From contig JAFXQM010000005.1 in assembly GCA_017527075.1 (NCBI GenBank), forward strand, positions 1 through 64,000: DNA of 64,000 bases, read 5' to 3'. This document shows, piece after piece, positions 32,995-42,149 of the stretch. Below the pieces are notes generated by a model. That model was not told the DNA's origin. It searched no databases and saw only the letters and a program-made list of their open reading frames with translations. The stretch is from Selenomonadaceae bacterium (GTDB taxonomy: Bacteria; Bacillota; Negativicutes; Selenomonadales; Selenomonadaceae). Every line of letters starts with the position of its first letter. Within the stretch, counting starts at the first letter, position 1. The translations under genes and the position numbers were made by a program.

Positions 32995-34022
32995 AAATTT
33001 TTCGCCCGACTTACGTCAGAGATTTCAAATGCGACGGCAAGGCTTGCGGCTCGCGGTGCTGTCGCGATTGGCGGGTTGTGCTCGACGAGGAGACGCGGGA
33101 AAAATTCTTGCGGCTCCCCGCCGACGACCGCCAAAATATTTTTAAGCACGTCGATGAATCTGCGCGCGCGTTCAAGATGAAAAATTCGGGCGCGTGTCCG
33201 TTCCTCGACGAAAATTTTTTGTGCAAGCTTCAGCTCAAACACGGCGAAGATTTTCTCACGGCTGTCTGCCAAAGTTTTCCGCGCGTGACTTACAAACTCG
33301 GCGAAGGAATTTTTTCTCAGGCGATGACGCTGACCTGCCCCGTCGCCGCGATTTTGATTCTCCTGCGCGAGGAGCCGATTGATTTTGAATTCGTCGACGA
33401 GCTCAAGGCACGGCAGGTGTTCGACTTCACGAAAAGAGTTTCGGCGGCGGAAAAATTTTTGGAGAGGCAGCGCGCGGCGATAAAAATTTTGCAGCGGCGA
33501 GAGCTGTCGCTGAATCGGCGGCTGGAAAATCTTTGCGAGTTTTTCGGCGAAAAAATTTCCGTGCCCGTGGACTTCGACGCGGAAAATCACGCGGCGGCTT
33601 TGGCTGAAATTTTCGGCGAGACTTACGAGGCAAACTTGACCGTCGACAAAAAAAATCGGCTCGCCGAAACTTACTTGGCGAACCGAAAAAATATTTTGAG
33701 TCAGCTGCGCGAAAATTTTTCCGTGGTGCTGGAAAATTATCTGGTGAACGAATTTTTCATGCGGAGCTATCCGGTTGCGTTCACGGGCGACGAGGCTTTC
33801 AACTGCCGCGTGTTCGTGACGACTTATCGGGCGTTGGAGTTCGCGGCGGTCTTGACGACCATTTCCAAGCGGCGAATGACTTTGGAAGATTTTTTGGAAT
33901 TGCTGTGCGCACTCAACGACAAACTCGACCACAGCAGCGGCGGCATGGAGGCGATAAGAATTTTTGCCGAGCTGCACGACGCTGAAGTTTTCCATTCGAT
34001 GATGATTGAACGAGGTGATTGA
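32991..34022 (+). CDS. fliB: FliB-type (flagellin) lysine-N-methylase
   Basis: A 343-residue protein beginning MKIFRPTYVRDFKCDGKACG with the CCRDW segment, the Cys-rich iron-sulfur-type motif of FliB/YkgJ proteins; further cysteines lie in NSGACPFLDENFLCKLQL and AVCQSFPRVTY. The remainder is helical. FliB methylates surface lysines of flagellin in Salmonella; flagellin is only presumed as the target here because no flagellar gene is in the window. The ATG overlaps the stop of the flavoprotein gene. Confidence 0.85.
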   Translation: MKIFRPTYVRDFKCDGKACGSRCCRDWRVVLDEETREKFLRLPADDRQNIFKHVDESARAFKMKNSGACPFLDENFLCKLQLKHGEDFLTAVCQSFPRVTYKLGEGIFSQAMTLTCPVAAILILLREEPIDFEFVDELKARQVFDFTKRVSAAEKFLERQRAAIKILQRRELSLNRRLENLCEFFGEKISVPVDFDAENHAAALAEIFGETYEANLTVDKKNRLAETYLANRKNILSQLRENFSVVLENYLVNEFFMRSYPVAFTGDEAFNCRVFVTTYRALEFAAVLTTISKRRMTLEDFLELLCALNDKLDHSSGGMEAIRIFAELHDAEVFHSMMIERGD

Positions 34023-34023
34023 T

Positions 34024-34503
34024 GTGAAAGAAATTTTGGAACTGCTGGAGCACAACTCGCGGCTGTCGACGAGCGAGCTGGCTTCCATGCTTCAAAAATC
34101 GGAGTACGAGATTGAAAAAGAAATTGCCGTGCTGGAGAAGGAAAAAATAATTTTGTCCTACGGCGCGCTGATTAACTGGGAAAAATTCGGCGACGACAAT
34201 GTCACGGCGGTTATCGAAATAAATCTGACGCCGCAGCGCGAGGTGGGCTTCGACGCGATTGCCGAGAGGATTTACCGCTTCGACGAGGTGCGCACGGTTT
34301 ATCTGATGAGCGGCAACTTTGACCTGCTGGTTATCATCGAAGGAAAATCTTTGAAGGACGTGGCGAATTTCGTGGCGACGCGGCTGGCACCAATAGAGGG
34401 CGTGACGCAAACGCGCAGTCATTTCATGCTCAAGGCTTACAAGAAAGACGGCGTGATAATGGAAGACGACGACCGCGACCGCAGGCTGGTGGTTGCGCCA
34501 TGA
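34024..34503 (+). CDS. Lrp/AsnC-family transcriptional regulator
   Basis: A 159-residue protein. N-terminal helix-turn-helix (ILELLEHNSRLSTSELASML, then YEIEKEIAVLEKEKIILSYG) and C-terminal RAM ligand domain (VTAVIEINLTPQREVGFDAI, YLMSGNFDLLVIIEGKSL). GTG start at 34024, 6-7 nt from GAGGTG and 1 nt after the FliB stop. Lrp/AsnC proteins sense amino acids; the partner aminotransferase directly downstream (4-nt overlap) suggests it controls that enzyme or the whole operon. No binding site is assignable. Confidence 0.92.
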   Translation: MKEILELLEHNSRLSTSELASMLQKSEYEIEKEIAVLEKEKIILSYGALINWEKFGDDNVTAVIEINLTPQREVGFDAIAERIYRFDEVRTVYLMSGNFDLLVIIEGKSLKDVANFVATRLAPIEGVTQTRSHFMLKAYKKDGVIMEDDDRDRRLVVAP

Positions 34504-35669
34504 CGTGGCAAGACAGATTGTCGAATTCGGTTAAGAGCGTCGCGCCGAGTGGCATCAGAAAATTTTTTGACATCGCGGAGAAGATGACGGACGTAATTTC
34601 CTTGGGCGTGGGCGAGCCCGACTTCGTGACGCCGTGGCCGATTCGCGAGAGTTGCGTCTACGGTTTGGAGCGCGGCTACACGAGCTACACCGCCAACCGC
34701 GGCATGCTCAAGTTGCGCGAGGAAATTGCCCGCCACTACATTGAAAAGTTCAACGTGAGCTACGACGTCGAAACGGAAATTTTGGTGACCGTCGGCGTGA
34801 GTGAGGCTCTCGACCTTGCGTTGCGCGCGATTCTGAATCCCGGCGACGAAGTTTTGATTCCCGAACCCTGTTACGTTTCTTATCAGGCGGGAACTTTTTT
34901 GGCGAACGGAATTCCCGTCAGCGTGCCCGCGAAAATCGAAAACGAATTCCGAATCACGCCCGAAGAGTTGGAGCCGTTCGTCACGGCGAAGACCAAAGCG
35001 ATTCTCATCGGTTATCCGAACAACCCGACGGGCGCGATTATGGAGCGCGAGGATTTGCTGAAGATTGCGGACTTCGCCGAGGCGCATGACTTGATTGTCA
35101 TCTCCGACGAAATTTACGGCGACCTGACTTACGGCGGCGTCCACGAATGTTTTTCCGCGCTGCCGAAGATGCGCGACCGCACGATTTTGCTCAACGGATT
35201 CAGCAAGGCTTATGCCATGACCGGCTGGCGAATCGGTTACGCGCTGAGCAACCCCGACTTCATCGGAGCCATGACAAAGATTCATCAGTACACGATTCTT
35301 TGCGCGCCGATAACCGCGCAGATGGCTGCCGTCGAAGCTCTCAAGCGCGGCGAGAAGTATATGAAAAAAATGGTCGCCGATTACGACAGACGCCGCAAAT
35401 TAATTTACGACGGATTTAAAACTTTGGGCTTGGAAAGTTTCGAGCCGCGCGGAGCGTTTTACATTTTCCCCGACATCACGTCGAGCGGTTTGACTTCGGA
35501 GGCTTTCGCGGAAAAATTGATTCAAGCCGAGCACGTGGCGTTGGTGCCGGGCACGGCTTTCGGCAAATGCGGCGCGGGTCACGTCCGTTGCTCTTACGCC
35601 ACGAGCATTGAAAAAATTTCCGAGGCGTTGAATCGTATCGAACACTTCCTTAAGGGGCACAGGAAATGA
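34500..35669 (+). CDS. PLP-dependent aminotransferase, class I/II
   Basis: A 389-residue fold-type I aminotransferase. YPNNPTGAIM near residue 180, VISDEIYGDLTYGG near 200 and LNGFSKAYAMTGWRIGYAL near 235 (PLP lysine in SKAYAMTGWR) are canonical; the C-terminal Arg is in HVRCSYATS. The Lrp-aminotransferase pair is common in Bacillota and is annotated as aromatic/aspartate-type or PatA-like. Substrate not decidable. It overlaps its neighbours by 4 nt on each side (ATGA), coupling a metabolic pair to the GT41 genes downstream. Confidence 0.93.
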   Translation: MTWQDRLSNSVKSVAPSGIRKFFDIAEKMTDVISLGVGEPDFVTPWPIRESCVYGLERGYTSYTANRGMLKLREEIARHYIEKFNVSYDVETEILVTVGVSEALDLALRAILNPGDEVLIPEPCYVSYQAGTFLANGIPVSVPAKIENEFRITPEELEPFVTAKTKAILIGYPNNPTGAIMEREDLLKIADFAEAHDLIVISDEIYGDLTYGGVHECFSALPKMRDRTILLNGFSKAYAMTGWRIGYALSNPDFIGAMTKIHQYTILCAPITAQMAAVEALKRGEKYMKKMVADYDRRRKLIYDGFKTLGLESFEPRGAFYIFPDITSSGLTSEAFAEKLIQAEHVALVPGTAFGKCGAGHVRCSYATSIEKISEALNRIEHFLKGHRK

Positions 35670-37258
35670 ACGCCGAAAAAACTTTTGCACGAGCCGATAA
35701 GCAGTTCAACGCCAAAAATTACGACGCCGCATTGAAAACTTTGGAGAAGCTGAAACGATACGAGCCGTCTTTCAAAAAGACATATATACTTGAATCCATG
35801 ATCTGGAAAGAGTTAAATAATTACGTGAAAGAACTCGCTGCGGCGGAGAAGGCTTTGTCCTTGTTAAAACTCGATAAGCCCGAAGAACGAAATCAAGCCG
35901 TGTCCGCTTTAGTACTTATTGCATATGCTCTTGCCAATTTGGGAATGACAGAAGAAGCAGTTGAAAAGATTCGTTTGGTAATCAAAAATACCGAAAAAAA
36001 AGAGTTGGCTTTGCTTTCGTTAAGCTCGGCGATATATTACGGCAGTTACCTTGAAAATTTTTCCGACGAAAGTTTGCGTGAATTTTATGCCGGGTATAAA
36101 AAACTTTTGGCAAACATCAAACCTTATCCGCGAAAATTTTATGACCACGAAAAAATTCGTGTGGGCTTTCTCTCCTCCGACCTTTGCTGGCATCCCGTGC
36201 TCAAATGGACTTGGCCGTTGCTTACAAGTCTTGATAAAAATCGTTTCGTGAGTTGCTTTTATGCCAATGTGGAGAAGCCGGACAATTTAACAGATATCGT
36301 GCGCTCCCATGCCGACGTTTGGCGGGACATTTTAAATTTGACGGACGAGCAGGCGGCGAAGTTGATTCGCGACGACGAAATCGACATTCTTTTCGACTTG
36401 AACGGTCACACGACAGACAATCGCTTACCCGTAGCGATGTATCATCCCGCTTCTGTGCAGCTGTCGGGCATCGGTTATGTGAACAGCACCGGCCTTGACT
36501 GCTTCGAATATTTTCTGGCAGACGTTCACTGCGCGAGCAAGCCCGAATACTTCGTTGAGAAATTTATCGTTCTTCCGCACAGTCAGGGTTGTTACGATTT
36601 GAGGGAAGATGTTGACCCCGCCGAGTATCCGCCGTGTGTGAAAAATAATTTCGTGACCTTCGGTTGCTTTAATCAATTCAAAAAAATTAATGCTTCAATG
36701 CTGGCGGCGTGGAAAGCAATCATGGAGGCAGTGCCCGGCAGCCGCTTGCTCCTCAAGAATGGTATCTTCAGTATGGAAGACGGGAAAAAATTTGCGAGCG
36801 AACGGCTGAAAAATTTCGGCTTCGACCTCGACCGAGTGGAGCTTCGCGGTTGGACTGCAACTCATCCCGCAGATTACAACGACGTTGACATTGCGCTCGA
36901 TACTTTTCCATATACGGGCGTTACCACGACCGCCGAAGCTCTTTACATGGGCGTGCCCGTCGTCAGTCTTTACAGCGACAGATTCGGTACGCGCCTTGGG
37001 CGCAGCATTTTGAACAACGTCGGGCTTTACGAGCTGGCTGTCGATTCTTATGAAGAATACATCAAGCGCGCGGTGGCTTTGGCGAACGATTGGGAGCTCT
37101 TGACAATTCTCAAGAAAAATCTTCGCCCGATGATGAAAAAATCTCCGCTCATGGACGCGAAACTTTACGTCAGTGATATGCAGGACGCGTTCATAAAAAT
37201 TCTCAACGAGCAAAAAAATCTTTGGAGAGAGAAAAATTTTTTGGAGGGGAGCAGATAA
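35666..37258 (+). CDS. GT41 (OGT/SPINDLY-type) TPR glycosyltransferase 1
   Basis: A 530-residue protein. Residues 1-80 are TPR-like helices (EKTFARADKQFNAKNYDAAL). From about 160 the GT41 catalytic region: RVGFLSSDLCWHPVLKW (the His matching the catalytic His of OGT), IDILFDLNGHTTDNRL, PASVQLSGIGYVNSTGLDCF, FGCFNQFKKINASMLAAWK (UDP-sugar contact Lys), DIALDTFPYTGVTTTAEALY and the C-terminal SYEEYIKRAVALANDWELL. The family transfers GlcNAc or glucose to Ser/Thr of cytoplasmic proteins. First of four tandem paralogues, closest to copy 2. It starts within the aminotransferase stop (ATGA). Confidence 0.9.
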   Translation: MNAEKTFARADKQFNAKNYDAALKTLEKLKRYEPSFKKTYILESMIWKELNNYVKELAAAEKALSLLKLDKPEERNQAVSALVLIAYALANLGMTEEAVEKIRLVIKNTEKKELALLSLSSAIYYGSYLENFSDESLREFYAGYKKLLANIKPYPRKFYDHEKIRVGFLSSDLCWHPVLKWTWPLLTSLDKNRFVSCFYANVEKPDNLTDIVRSHADVWRDILNLTDEQAAKLIRDDEIDILFDLNGHTTDNRLPVAMYHPASVQLSGIGYVNSTGLDCFEYFLADVHCASKPEYFVEKFIVLPHSQGCYDLREDVDPAEYPPCVKNNFVTFGCFNQFKKINASMLAAWKAIMEAVPGSRLLLKNGIFSMEDGKKFASERLKNFGFDLDRVELRGWTATHPADYNDVDIALDTFPYTGVTTTAEALYMGVPVVSLYSDRFGTRLGRSILNNVGLYELAVDSYEEYIKRAVALANDWELLTILKKNLRPMMKKSPLMDAKLYVSDMQDAFIKILNEQKNLWREKNFLEGSR

Positions 37259-38844
37259 TGAACGTTGAGAAAACTTTTGCGCGAGCCGAGAAACAATACA
37301 AAGCCAAAGATTACGACGCCGCATTGAAAACTTTGGAGAAGCTGAAACGATACAAACCGTCTTTCAGAAAAACTTATTTGCTTGAAGTCGATATCTGGAA
37401 AAGTTTAGGCAATTTTGTGAGAGAAATCGAGGCAGAGGAAAAAGTTCTTTCTTTGTTCAACATCAATAAGCCCGAAGACCGAAGAGAAGCGGTGCTGACT
37501 TTAATACTTATGGCATCAACTCTCGACAATTTGGGAATGACCATAGAGTCGCTTGAAAAGATTCGTTTGGCAAAAAAATATTTAACCGACAAGAATTTGC
37601 TGTTGCCTTCGTTGGACACGGAAATGTATTGTTGCAGTTACCTGGAAAATTTTTCCGCCGAAGATTTGCGCCGGCTTTATGCCGAGTACAAAAAACTTTT
37701 TGCGCACATCAAACCTTTCCCGAAAAAATTTTACAACCACGAAAAAATTCGTTTGGGTTTCCTTTCCTCCGACTTTCGCAGACACCCCACGCTCAAATGT
37801 GTTTGGCCGCTGTTCGTGAATATCGATAAGAATCGTTTCGAGCGGTGTTATTATGCCAATGTGAAAGAGCCGGATCAGTTCACGGATATTATCCGCTCCC
37901 GTGCCGACATTTGGCGAGACACTCTCAACTTGACGGATGAGGAGACGGCGAAGTTGATTCGTGAGGACGAAATCGATATTCTCTTTGATTTGAACGGGCA
38001 CACGGCCGGCAATCGTTTGCCCGTGGCGATGTATTGCCCCGCCTCCGTTCAGATGTCCGGGATTGGTTACATAAACAGCACGGGGCTCGACTGCTTCGAT
38101 TATTTTCTGGCGGACGTTCACTGCGCGGGCAATTCCGAATACTTCACCGAGAAATTTATCGTCGTTCCGCACAGTCACAGCTGTTACGATTTCAGGGAAA
38201 ATATTGAGCCCGCCGCTTATCCGCCGTGTGTGAGAAATAATTTCGTGACGTTCGGCAGCTTCAATCAGTTCAGAAAAATTACTCCTTCAATGTTGGCGGC
38301 TTGGAAAACAATCATGGACGCGGTGCCCTCCTCGCGCCTGCTCCTCAAAAATAAAGTTTGCAGCACGGAGGACGGAAAAAATTTTGTCGGCGAGCGGCTG
38401 AAAAATTTCGGCTTCGACGTGAGCCGAGTGGAGCTTCGCGGCATTTCGCAGGACTGGCTCTTTCAATACAGCGACGTGGACATCGCTCTGGATACTTTCC
38501 CTTACACGGGCGGGGTGACGACCTGCGAGGCTCTTTACATGGGCGTGCCTGTTGTCACTCTTTACAGTGACAGATTCGGCACGCGTTTCGGGCGCAGCAT
38601 TTTGAACAACGTCGGGCTTTACGAACTGGCTGTCGATTCTTATGAAGAGTACGTCAAGCGCGCGGTGGCTTTGGCGAACGATTGGGAGCTCTTGTTGATT
38701 TTGCGAAAAAATCTTCGGACGATGATGCAAAAATCGCCGCTGATGAACTCGGAACTTTACGTCAATGACATGCAGGACGCGTTTGTAAAAATCCTCGACG
38801 AGCAAAAAAATCTTTGGAGAGAGAAAAATGCCGGCGGTCGTTGA
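37258..38844 (+). CDS. GT41 TPR glycosyltransferase 2
   Basis: A 528-residue paralogue of copy 1; both begin with near-identical TPR segments (EKTFARAEKQYKAKDYDAAL). Catalytic marks: RLGFLSSDFRRHPTLKC, IDILFDLNGHTAGNRL, GSFNQFRKITPSMLAAWK and DIALDTFPYTGGVTTCEALY. TAATG overlap with copy 1 and 17-nt overlap with copy 3 imply coupled translation. The recent duplication (copies 1 and 2) keeps the catalytic core and varies in the TPR half, which usually chooses the protein substrate. Confidence 0.9.
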   Translation: MNVEKTFARAEKQYKAKDYDAALKTLEKLKRYKPSFRKTYLLEVDIWKSLGNFVREIEAEEKVLSLFNINKPEDRREAVLTLILMASTLDNLGMTIESLEKIRLAKKYLTDKNLLLPSLDTEMYCCSYLENFSAEDLRRLYAEYKKLFAHIKPFPKKFYNHEKIRLGFLSSDFRRHPTLKCVWPLFVNIDKNRFERCYYANVKEPDQFTDIIRSRADIWRDTLNLTDEETAKLIREDEIDILFDLNGHTAGNRLPVAMYCPASVQMSGIGYINSTGLDCFDYFLADVHCAGNSEYFTEKFIVVPHSHSCYDFRENIEPAAYPPCVRNNFVTFGSFNQFRKITPSMLAAWKTIMDAVPSSRLLLKNKVCSTEDGKNFVGERLKNFGFDVSRVELRGISQDWLFQYSDVDIALDTFPYTGGVTTCEALYMGVPVVTLYSDRFGTRFGRSILNNVGLYELAVDSYEEYVKRAVALANDWELLLILRKNLRTMMQKSPLMNSELYVNDMQDAFVKILDEQKNLWREKNAGGR

Positions 38845-40423
38845 TGAACTTCTCTCGGCGGCGCACGAACAATATCGCGCGAAAAATTTTGACGCGGCGT
38901 TGAAAATTTTGGACGAGCTGAAAAATCTCGCGCCCGACCGCAAAGAAATTTACGCCATGGAATCCGAAGTCTGGCGTGCCTTGGAAAATCCCGTCAAAGA
39001 ATTTTGCGCGCTGGAAAAAATTTTGCCGCTCCTCAATTTCTCCACGCCTGCTGAAAAAAATTTCGCCTTCACCGCGCTCACCAACATCGGCAGCGATTGT
39101 TACGCGCTGGCAATGACGGAGGCGGGCTTGGAGTTTCAGCGGTTGGCCGCCGCCCTCACCCAAGACAAAGAAAAAATTTTGGCGATAACCGACACGCGCA
39201 TTTTCAACGCGAACTGCTTGGAAAATTTTTCCGCCGCCGAGTTCCGCGCGCTTTACGACGAATACAAAAAATTTTTGGCGGACGTCAAACCTTTTCCGAG
39301 AAAATTTTTTTCGCACGAGAAAATTCGTATCGGTTTTGTCTCCGCCGATTTTCATTTCCATGCGGTGTCGAATTGGTCGTGGACTCTTTTGACCCGCCTC
39401 GACAAAAATATTTTTGATGTCTGTCTTTACTCCTCGGATGAAAAATCGGATGTCGTCACGGAACATTTGCGCGCGTCCGCCGACACTTGGCGCGACGTGA
39501 AAAATTTTTCGGACGAGCAACTTGCCGAACTCATTCGCGCGGACGAGACGGACATTCTTTTTGATTTGAGCGGGCACACCCAAGGCAACCGCCTGCGCGC
39601 CGCGGCGTATCGTCCCGCCTCCGTGCAAGTGTGCGGCGTCGGTTACATGAACAGCACCGGCCTCGACTGCTTCGATTATTTTTTGTCCGACGAAACTTGC
39701 GCGGGCGACGAAAATTTTTTCACGGAAAAACTTATCAAGCTTCCGCACAGCCACATTTGTTACGAGCCGTCGACGCGCTTTAAATCCTCCGCGCCGCCGC
39801 CGTGTATGAAAAATAATTTCGTGACGTTCGGCAGCTTTAACGGATATTACAAGATGACCAACTCGATTCTTCGCGCGTGGAAAAAAATTTTGGACGCGGT
39901 GCCCGACAGCCGTTTGATTATCAAAGGAAAACTTTTCAACACGGAGGACGGAAAAATTTTTGCGGGCGAACGGCTGAAGAGTTTCGGCTTCGACGTGAGC
40001 CGAGTGGAGATGAGACCCTTCGCGGTGAATTGGCTCGCCGAGTATGATGACGTGGACATTGCGCTCGACACTTTTCCTTACACGGGCGGCGTGACGACCT
40101 GCGAAGCTCTTTACATGGGCGTGCCAGTCGTCAGTCTTTACGGTCAACGGCACGGCTCGCGTTTCGGGCTCAGCATTTTAAAAAACGTCGGGCTGGAGGA
40201 GCTGGCTGTCGATTCTTATGAAGAGTACATTGCCCGCGCGGTCATGCTCGCCAACGATTGGGAACTGCTCACGCTGCTCAAAAAAAATCTTCGCCCGATG
40301 ATGGATAAATCTCCGCTGATGAATTCGCAACTTTATCTGCGCGAGATTCAAGCCGCGTTCGTAAAAATTTTGGAGGAAAGCAAACGCAATGAACGTTCAA
40401 GAACTTTATTCGCAAGCATGTGA
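38828..40423 (+). CDS. GT41 TPR glycosyltransferase 3
   Basis: A 531-residue paralogue. TPR start VDELLSAAHEQYRAKNFDAA; catalytic region RIGFVSADFHFHAVSNWSW (catalytic His kept, the following Pro replaced by Ala), ETDILFDLSGHTQGNRLR, YMNSTGLDCFDYFLSDETCA, GSFNGYYKMTNSILRAWKKI and DIALDTFPYTGGVTTCEALY. It pairs by sequence with copy 4 (shared GQRHGSRFGLSILKN). ATG is inside the 3' end of copy 2. Different TPR sequence suggests a different protein target. Confidence 0.9.
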   Translation: MPAVVDELLSAAHEQYRAKNFDAALKILDELKNLAPDRKEIYAMESEVWRALENPVKEFCALEKILPLLNFSTPAEKNFAFTALTNIGSDCYALAMTEAGLEFQRLAAALTQDKEKILAITDTRIFNANCLENFSAAEFRALYDEYKKFLADVKPFPRKFFSHEKIRIGFVSADFHFHAVSNWSWTLLTRLDKNIFDVCLYSSDEKSDVVTEHLRASADTWRDVKNFSDEQLAELIRADETDILFDLSGHTQGNRLRAAAYRPASVQVCGVGYMNSTGLDCFDYFLSDETCAGDENFFTEKLIKLPHSHICYEPSTRFKSSAPPPCMKNNFVTFGSFNGYYKMTNSILRAWKKILDAVPDSRLIIKGKLFNTEDGKIFAGERLKSFGFDVSRVEMRPFAVNWLAEYDDVDIALDTFPYTGGVTTCEALYMGVPVVSLYGQRHGSRFGLSILKNVGLEELAVDSYEEYIARAVMLANDWELLTLLKKNLRPMMDKSPLMNSQLYLREIQAAFVKILEESKRNERSRTLFASM

Positions 40424-41942
40424 GCTGCACAAGGAGAAAAATTTCGACGCGACTTTAAAAATCCTCGACGAGATAAAAAGGCGCGACCCGAAATTCAAGG
40501 AAGCTTATTATTTGGAGGCGTGGATTTATGAAGACACAAACAATTTCGTCAGAGAGTATCGCGCGCTGGAAAAAATTTTTTCGCTCTTAAAGTTATCCAC
40601 GCCCAAAGAAAAAAATTTCGCCTCTGAAATCTTGAGTCACATGGCAGACACCTGCGCGCATTTGTCTCTGCTCAAAGAGAGCAAAGAATTTTATTTCCGA
40701 ATGCTCAAGACAGCCGACAGCCCGAAAGTCCAATGCTTGCACTGCGCAATTTTTTACGGGAATTCATTTGAAGATGCTTCGCAGGATTATTTTCAAACTT
40801 TTTATGACGCGTACAAAAAAATTTTGGCGGACGTCAAACCTTTCCCTAAAAAATTTTACGCGCACAAAAAAATTCGCGTCGGATTTATCTCCGCAGATTT
40901 TCACAAGCATCCGGTGATTAATTGGTCGTGGGCGTTGCTGACCGGCCTCGACAAAAATTTTTTCGCGACGTATTTTTACTCGAACGACAAAAAACCGGAT
41001 ATCGTCACGGAACACTTGCGCGCGAGTGCCGACGGCTGGCGAGACATTTTTGATTTGACGGACGAGGCAGCGGCACGTTTGATTCGCTCCGACGAAATTG
41101 ACATTCTCTTTGACTTGAGCGGTTACGCCGCCGGCAATTGTCTGCGCGTGGCGGCATATTGTCCCGCCTCCGTTCAAGTGTCGGGGATTGGTTACATGGG
41201 CAGTACGGGGCTCGACTGCTTCGATTATTTTCTTTCCGACGAAACTTGCGCGGGCGACGAAAATTTTTTCACGGAAAAACTTATCAAGCTCCCGCACACT
41301 CATGTGTGTTACGAGCCGCCGACTGAACTTGCGCCCGCTCCTTTTCCGCCGTGTGTGAAAAATAAATTCGTGACATTCGGCAGTTTCAATCAGTTTCACA
41401 AGATAACCGAATCGATTTTGCGCGCGTGGAAGAAAATTTTGGACGCGGTGCCCGACAGCCGCTTGATTATCAAAGGAAAAATTTTCGGCACGGAGGACGG
41501 AAAAAATTTTGTCGGCGAACGGCTGAAGAGTTTCGGCTTTGACACGGCGCGGGTGGAGATGCGCGGCTTCTCGGAACAATATCTCCTTGAATACGGCGAC
41601 GTGGACATCGCGCTGGACACTTTCCCCTACCCTGGCGGCGTGACAACCTGCGAGGCACTGTACATGGGCGTGCCCGCCGTCAGTCTTTACGGTCAACGGC
41701 ACGGCTCGCGCTTCGGGCTCAGCATTTTAAAAAATATCGGGCTGGAGGAGCTGGCTGTGAACTCTTACGACGAGTACATTGCCCGCGCGGTCATGCTCGC
41801 GAGTGATTGGGAGTTGCTCACGCTGCTCAGAAAAAATTTACGCTTGATGATGAAAAAATCTCCGCTGATGGATTCGGAAAATTATCTGCGCGAGATTCAA
41901 ACGGCGTTCAAAAAAATTTTGGAGTTAAGGAAGATTCACTGA
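40389..41942 (+). CDS. GT41 TPR glycosyltransferase 4
   Basis: A 517-residue paralogue starting MNVQELYSQACELHKEKNFD. Catalytic region: RVGFISADFHKHPVINWSW, IDILFDLSGYAAGNCLR (Gly-Tyr where the others have Gly-His), GSFNQFHKITESILRAWKKI, DIALDTFPYPGGVTTCEALY and LYGQRHGSRFGLSILKN. It overlaps copy 3 by 35 nt. Last gene of the operon; no clear terminator before the tRNA promoter at 41960. Confidence 0.9.
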   Translation: MNVQELYSQACELHKEKNFDATLKILDEIKRRDPKFKEAYYLEAWIYEDTNNFVREYRALEKIFSLLKLSTPKEKNFASEILSHMADTCAHLSLLKESKEFYFRMLKTADSPKVQCLHCAIFYGNSFEDASQDYFQTFYDAYKKILADVKPFPKKFYAHKKIRVGFISADFHKHPVINWSWALLTGLDKNFFATYFYSNDKKPDIVTEHLRASADGWRDIFDLTDEAAARLIRSDEIDILFDLSGYAAGNCLRVAAYCPASVQVSGIGYMGSTGLDCFDYFLSDETCAGDENFFTEKLIKLPHTHVCYEPPTELAPAPFPPCVKNKFVTFGSFNQFHKITESILRAWKKILDAVPDSRLIIKGKIFGTEDGKNFVGERLKSFGFDTARVEMRGFSEQYLLEYGDVDIALDTFPYPGGVTTCEALYMGVPAVSLYGQRHGSRFGLSILKNIGLEELAVNSYDEYIARAVMLASDWELLTLLRKNLRLMMKKSPLMDSENYLREIQTAFKKILELRKIH

Positions 41943-41959
41943 CAGCGACAAAAAATTTC

Positions 41960-41988
41960 TTGAAAAAAAATCGTGGGCGTGATAAACT
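41960..41988 (+). promoter_or_regulatory. Promoter of tRNA-Arg
   Basis: TTGAAA (41960-41965), 17-nt spacer, TAAACT (41983-41988), about 12 nt before the tRNA 5' end. Confidence 0.7.
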
Positions 41989-41999
41989 GCTTACGGCTT

Positions 42000-42076
42000 G
42001 CGGTTGTAGCTCAGCAGGATAGAGCAACTGCCTCCTAAGCAGTAGGTCGCGCGTTCGAATCGCGCCAATCGCACCA
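42000..42076 (+). tRNA. tRNA-Arg, anticodon CCT
   Basis: A 77-nt cloverleaf with encoded CCA. Acceptor GCGGTTG / CAATCGC, D stem GCTC/GAGC, anticodon stem ACTGC/GCAGT with loop CTCCTAA, T stem GCGCG/CGCGC with loop TTCGAAT, discriminator A. Reads the rare arginine codon AGG. No integrase or attachment-site duplicate is visible beside it. Confidence 0.97.
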
Positions 42077-42098
42077 AGTTGCTTTGGAAAAAATCAAT

Positions 42099-42126
42099 CA
42101 GCTCTTCGCTTTTCGTGAGGGGCTGT
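42099..42126 (+). terminator. Hairpin after tRNA-Arg
   Basis: CAGCTCTTCGC / CGTGAGGGGCTG stem with several wobbles, followed by TTGTTGT. A weak terminator or processing hairpin between the tRNA and msrAB. Confidence 0.4.
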
Positions 42127-42149
42127 TGTTGTATACGGGAGAGGTCGTC

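Noticed and set aside
42000..42076. tRNA-Arg as an integration site for a mobile island
   Set aside because: No integrase, no direct repeat of the tRNA 3' end within the window.
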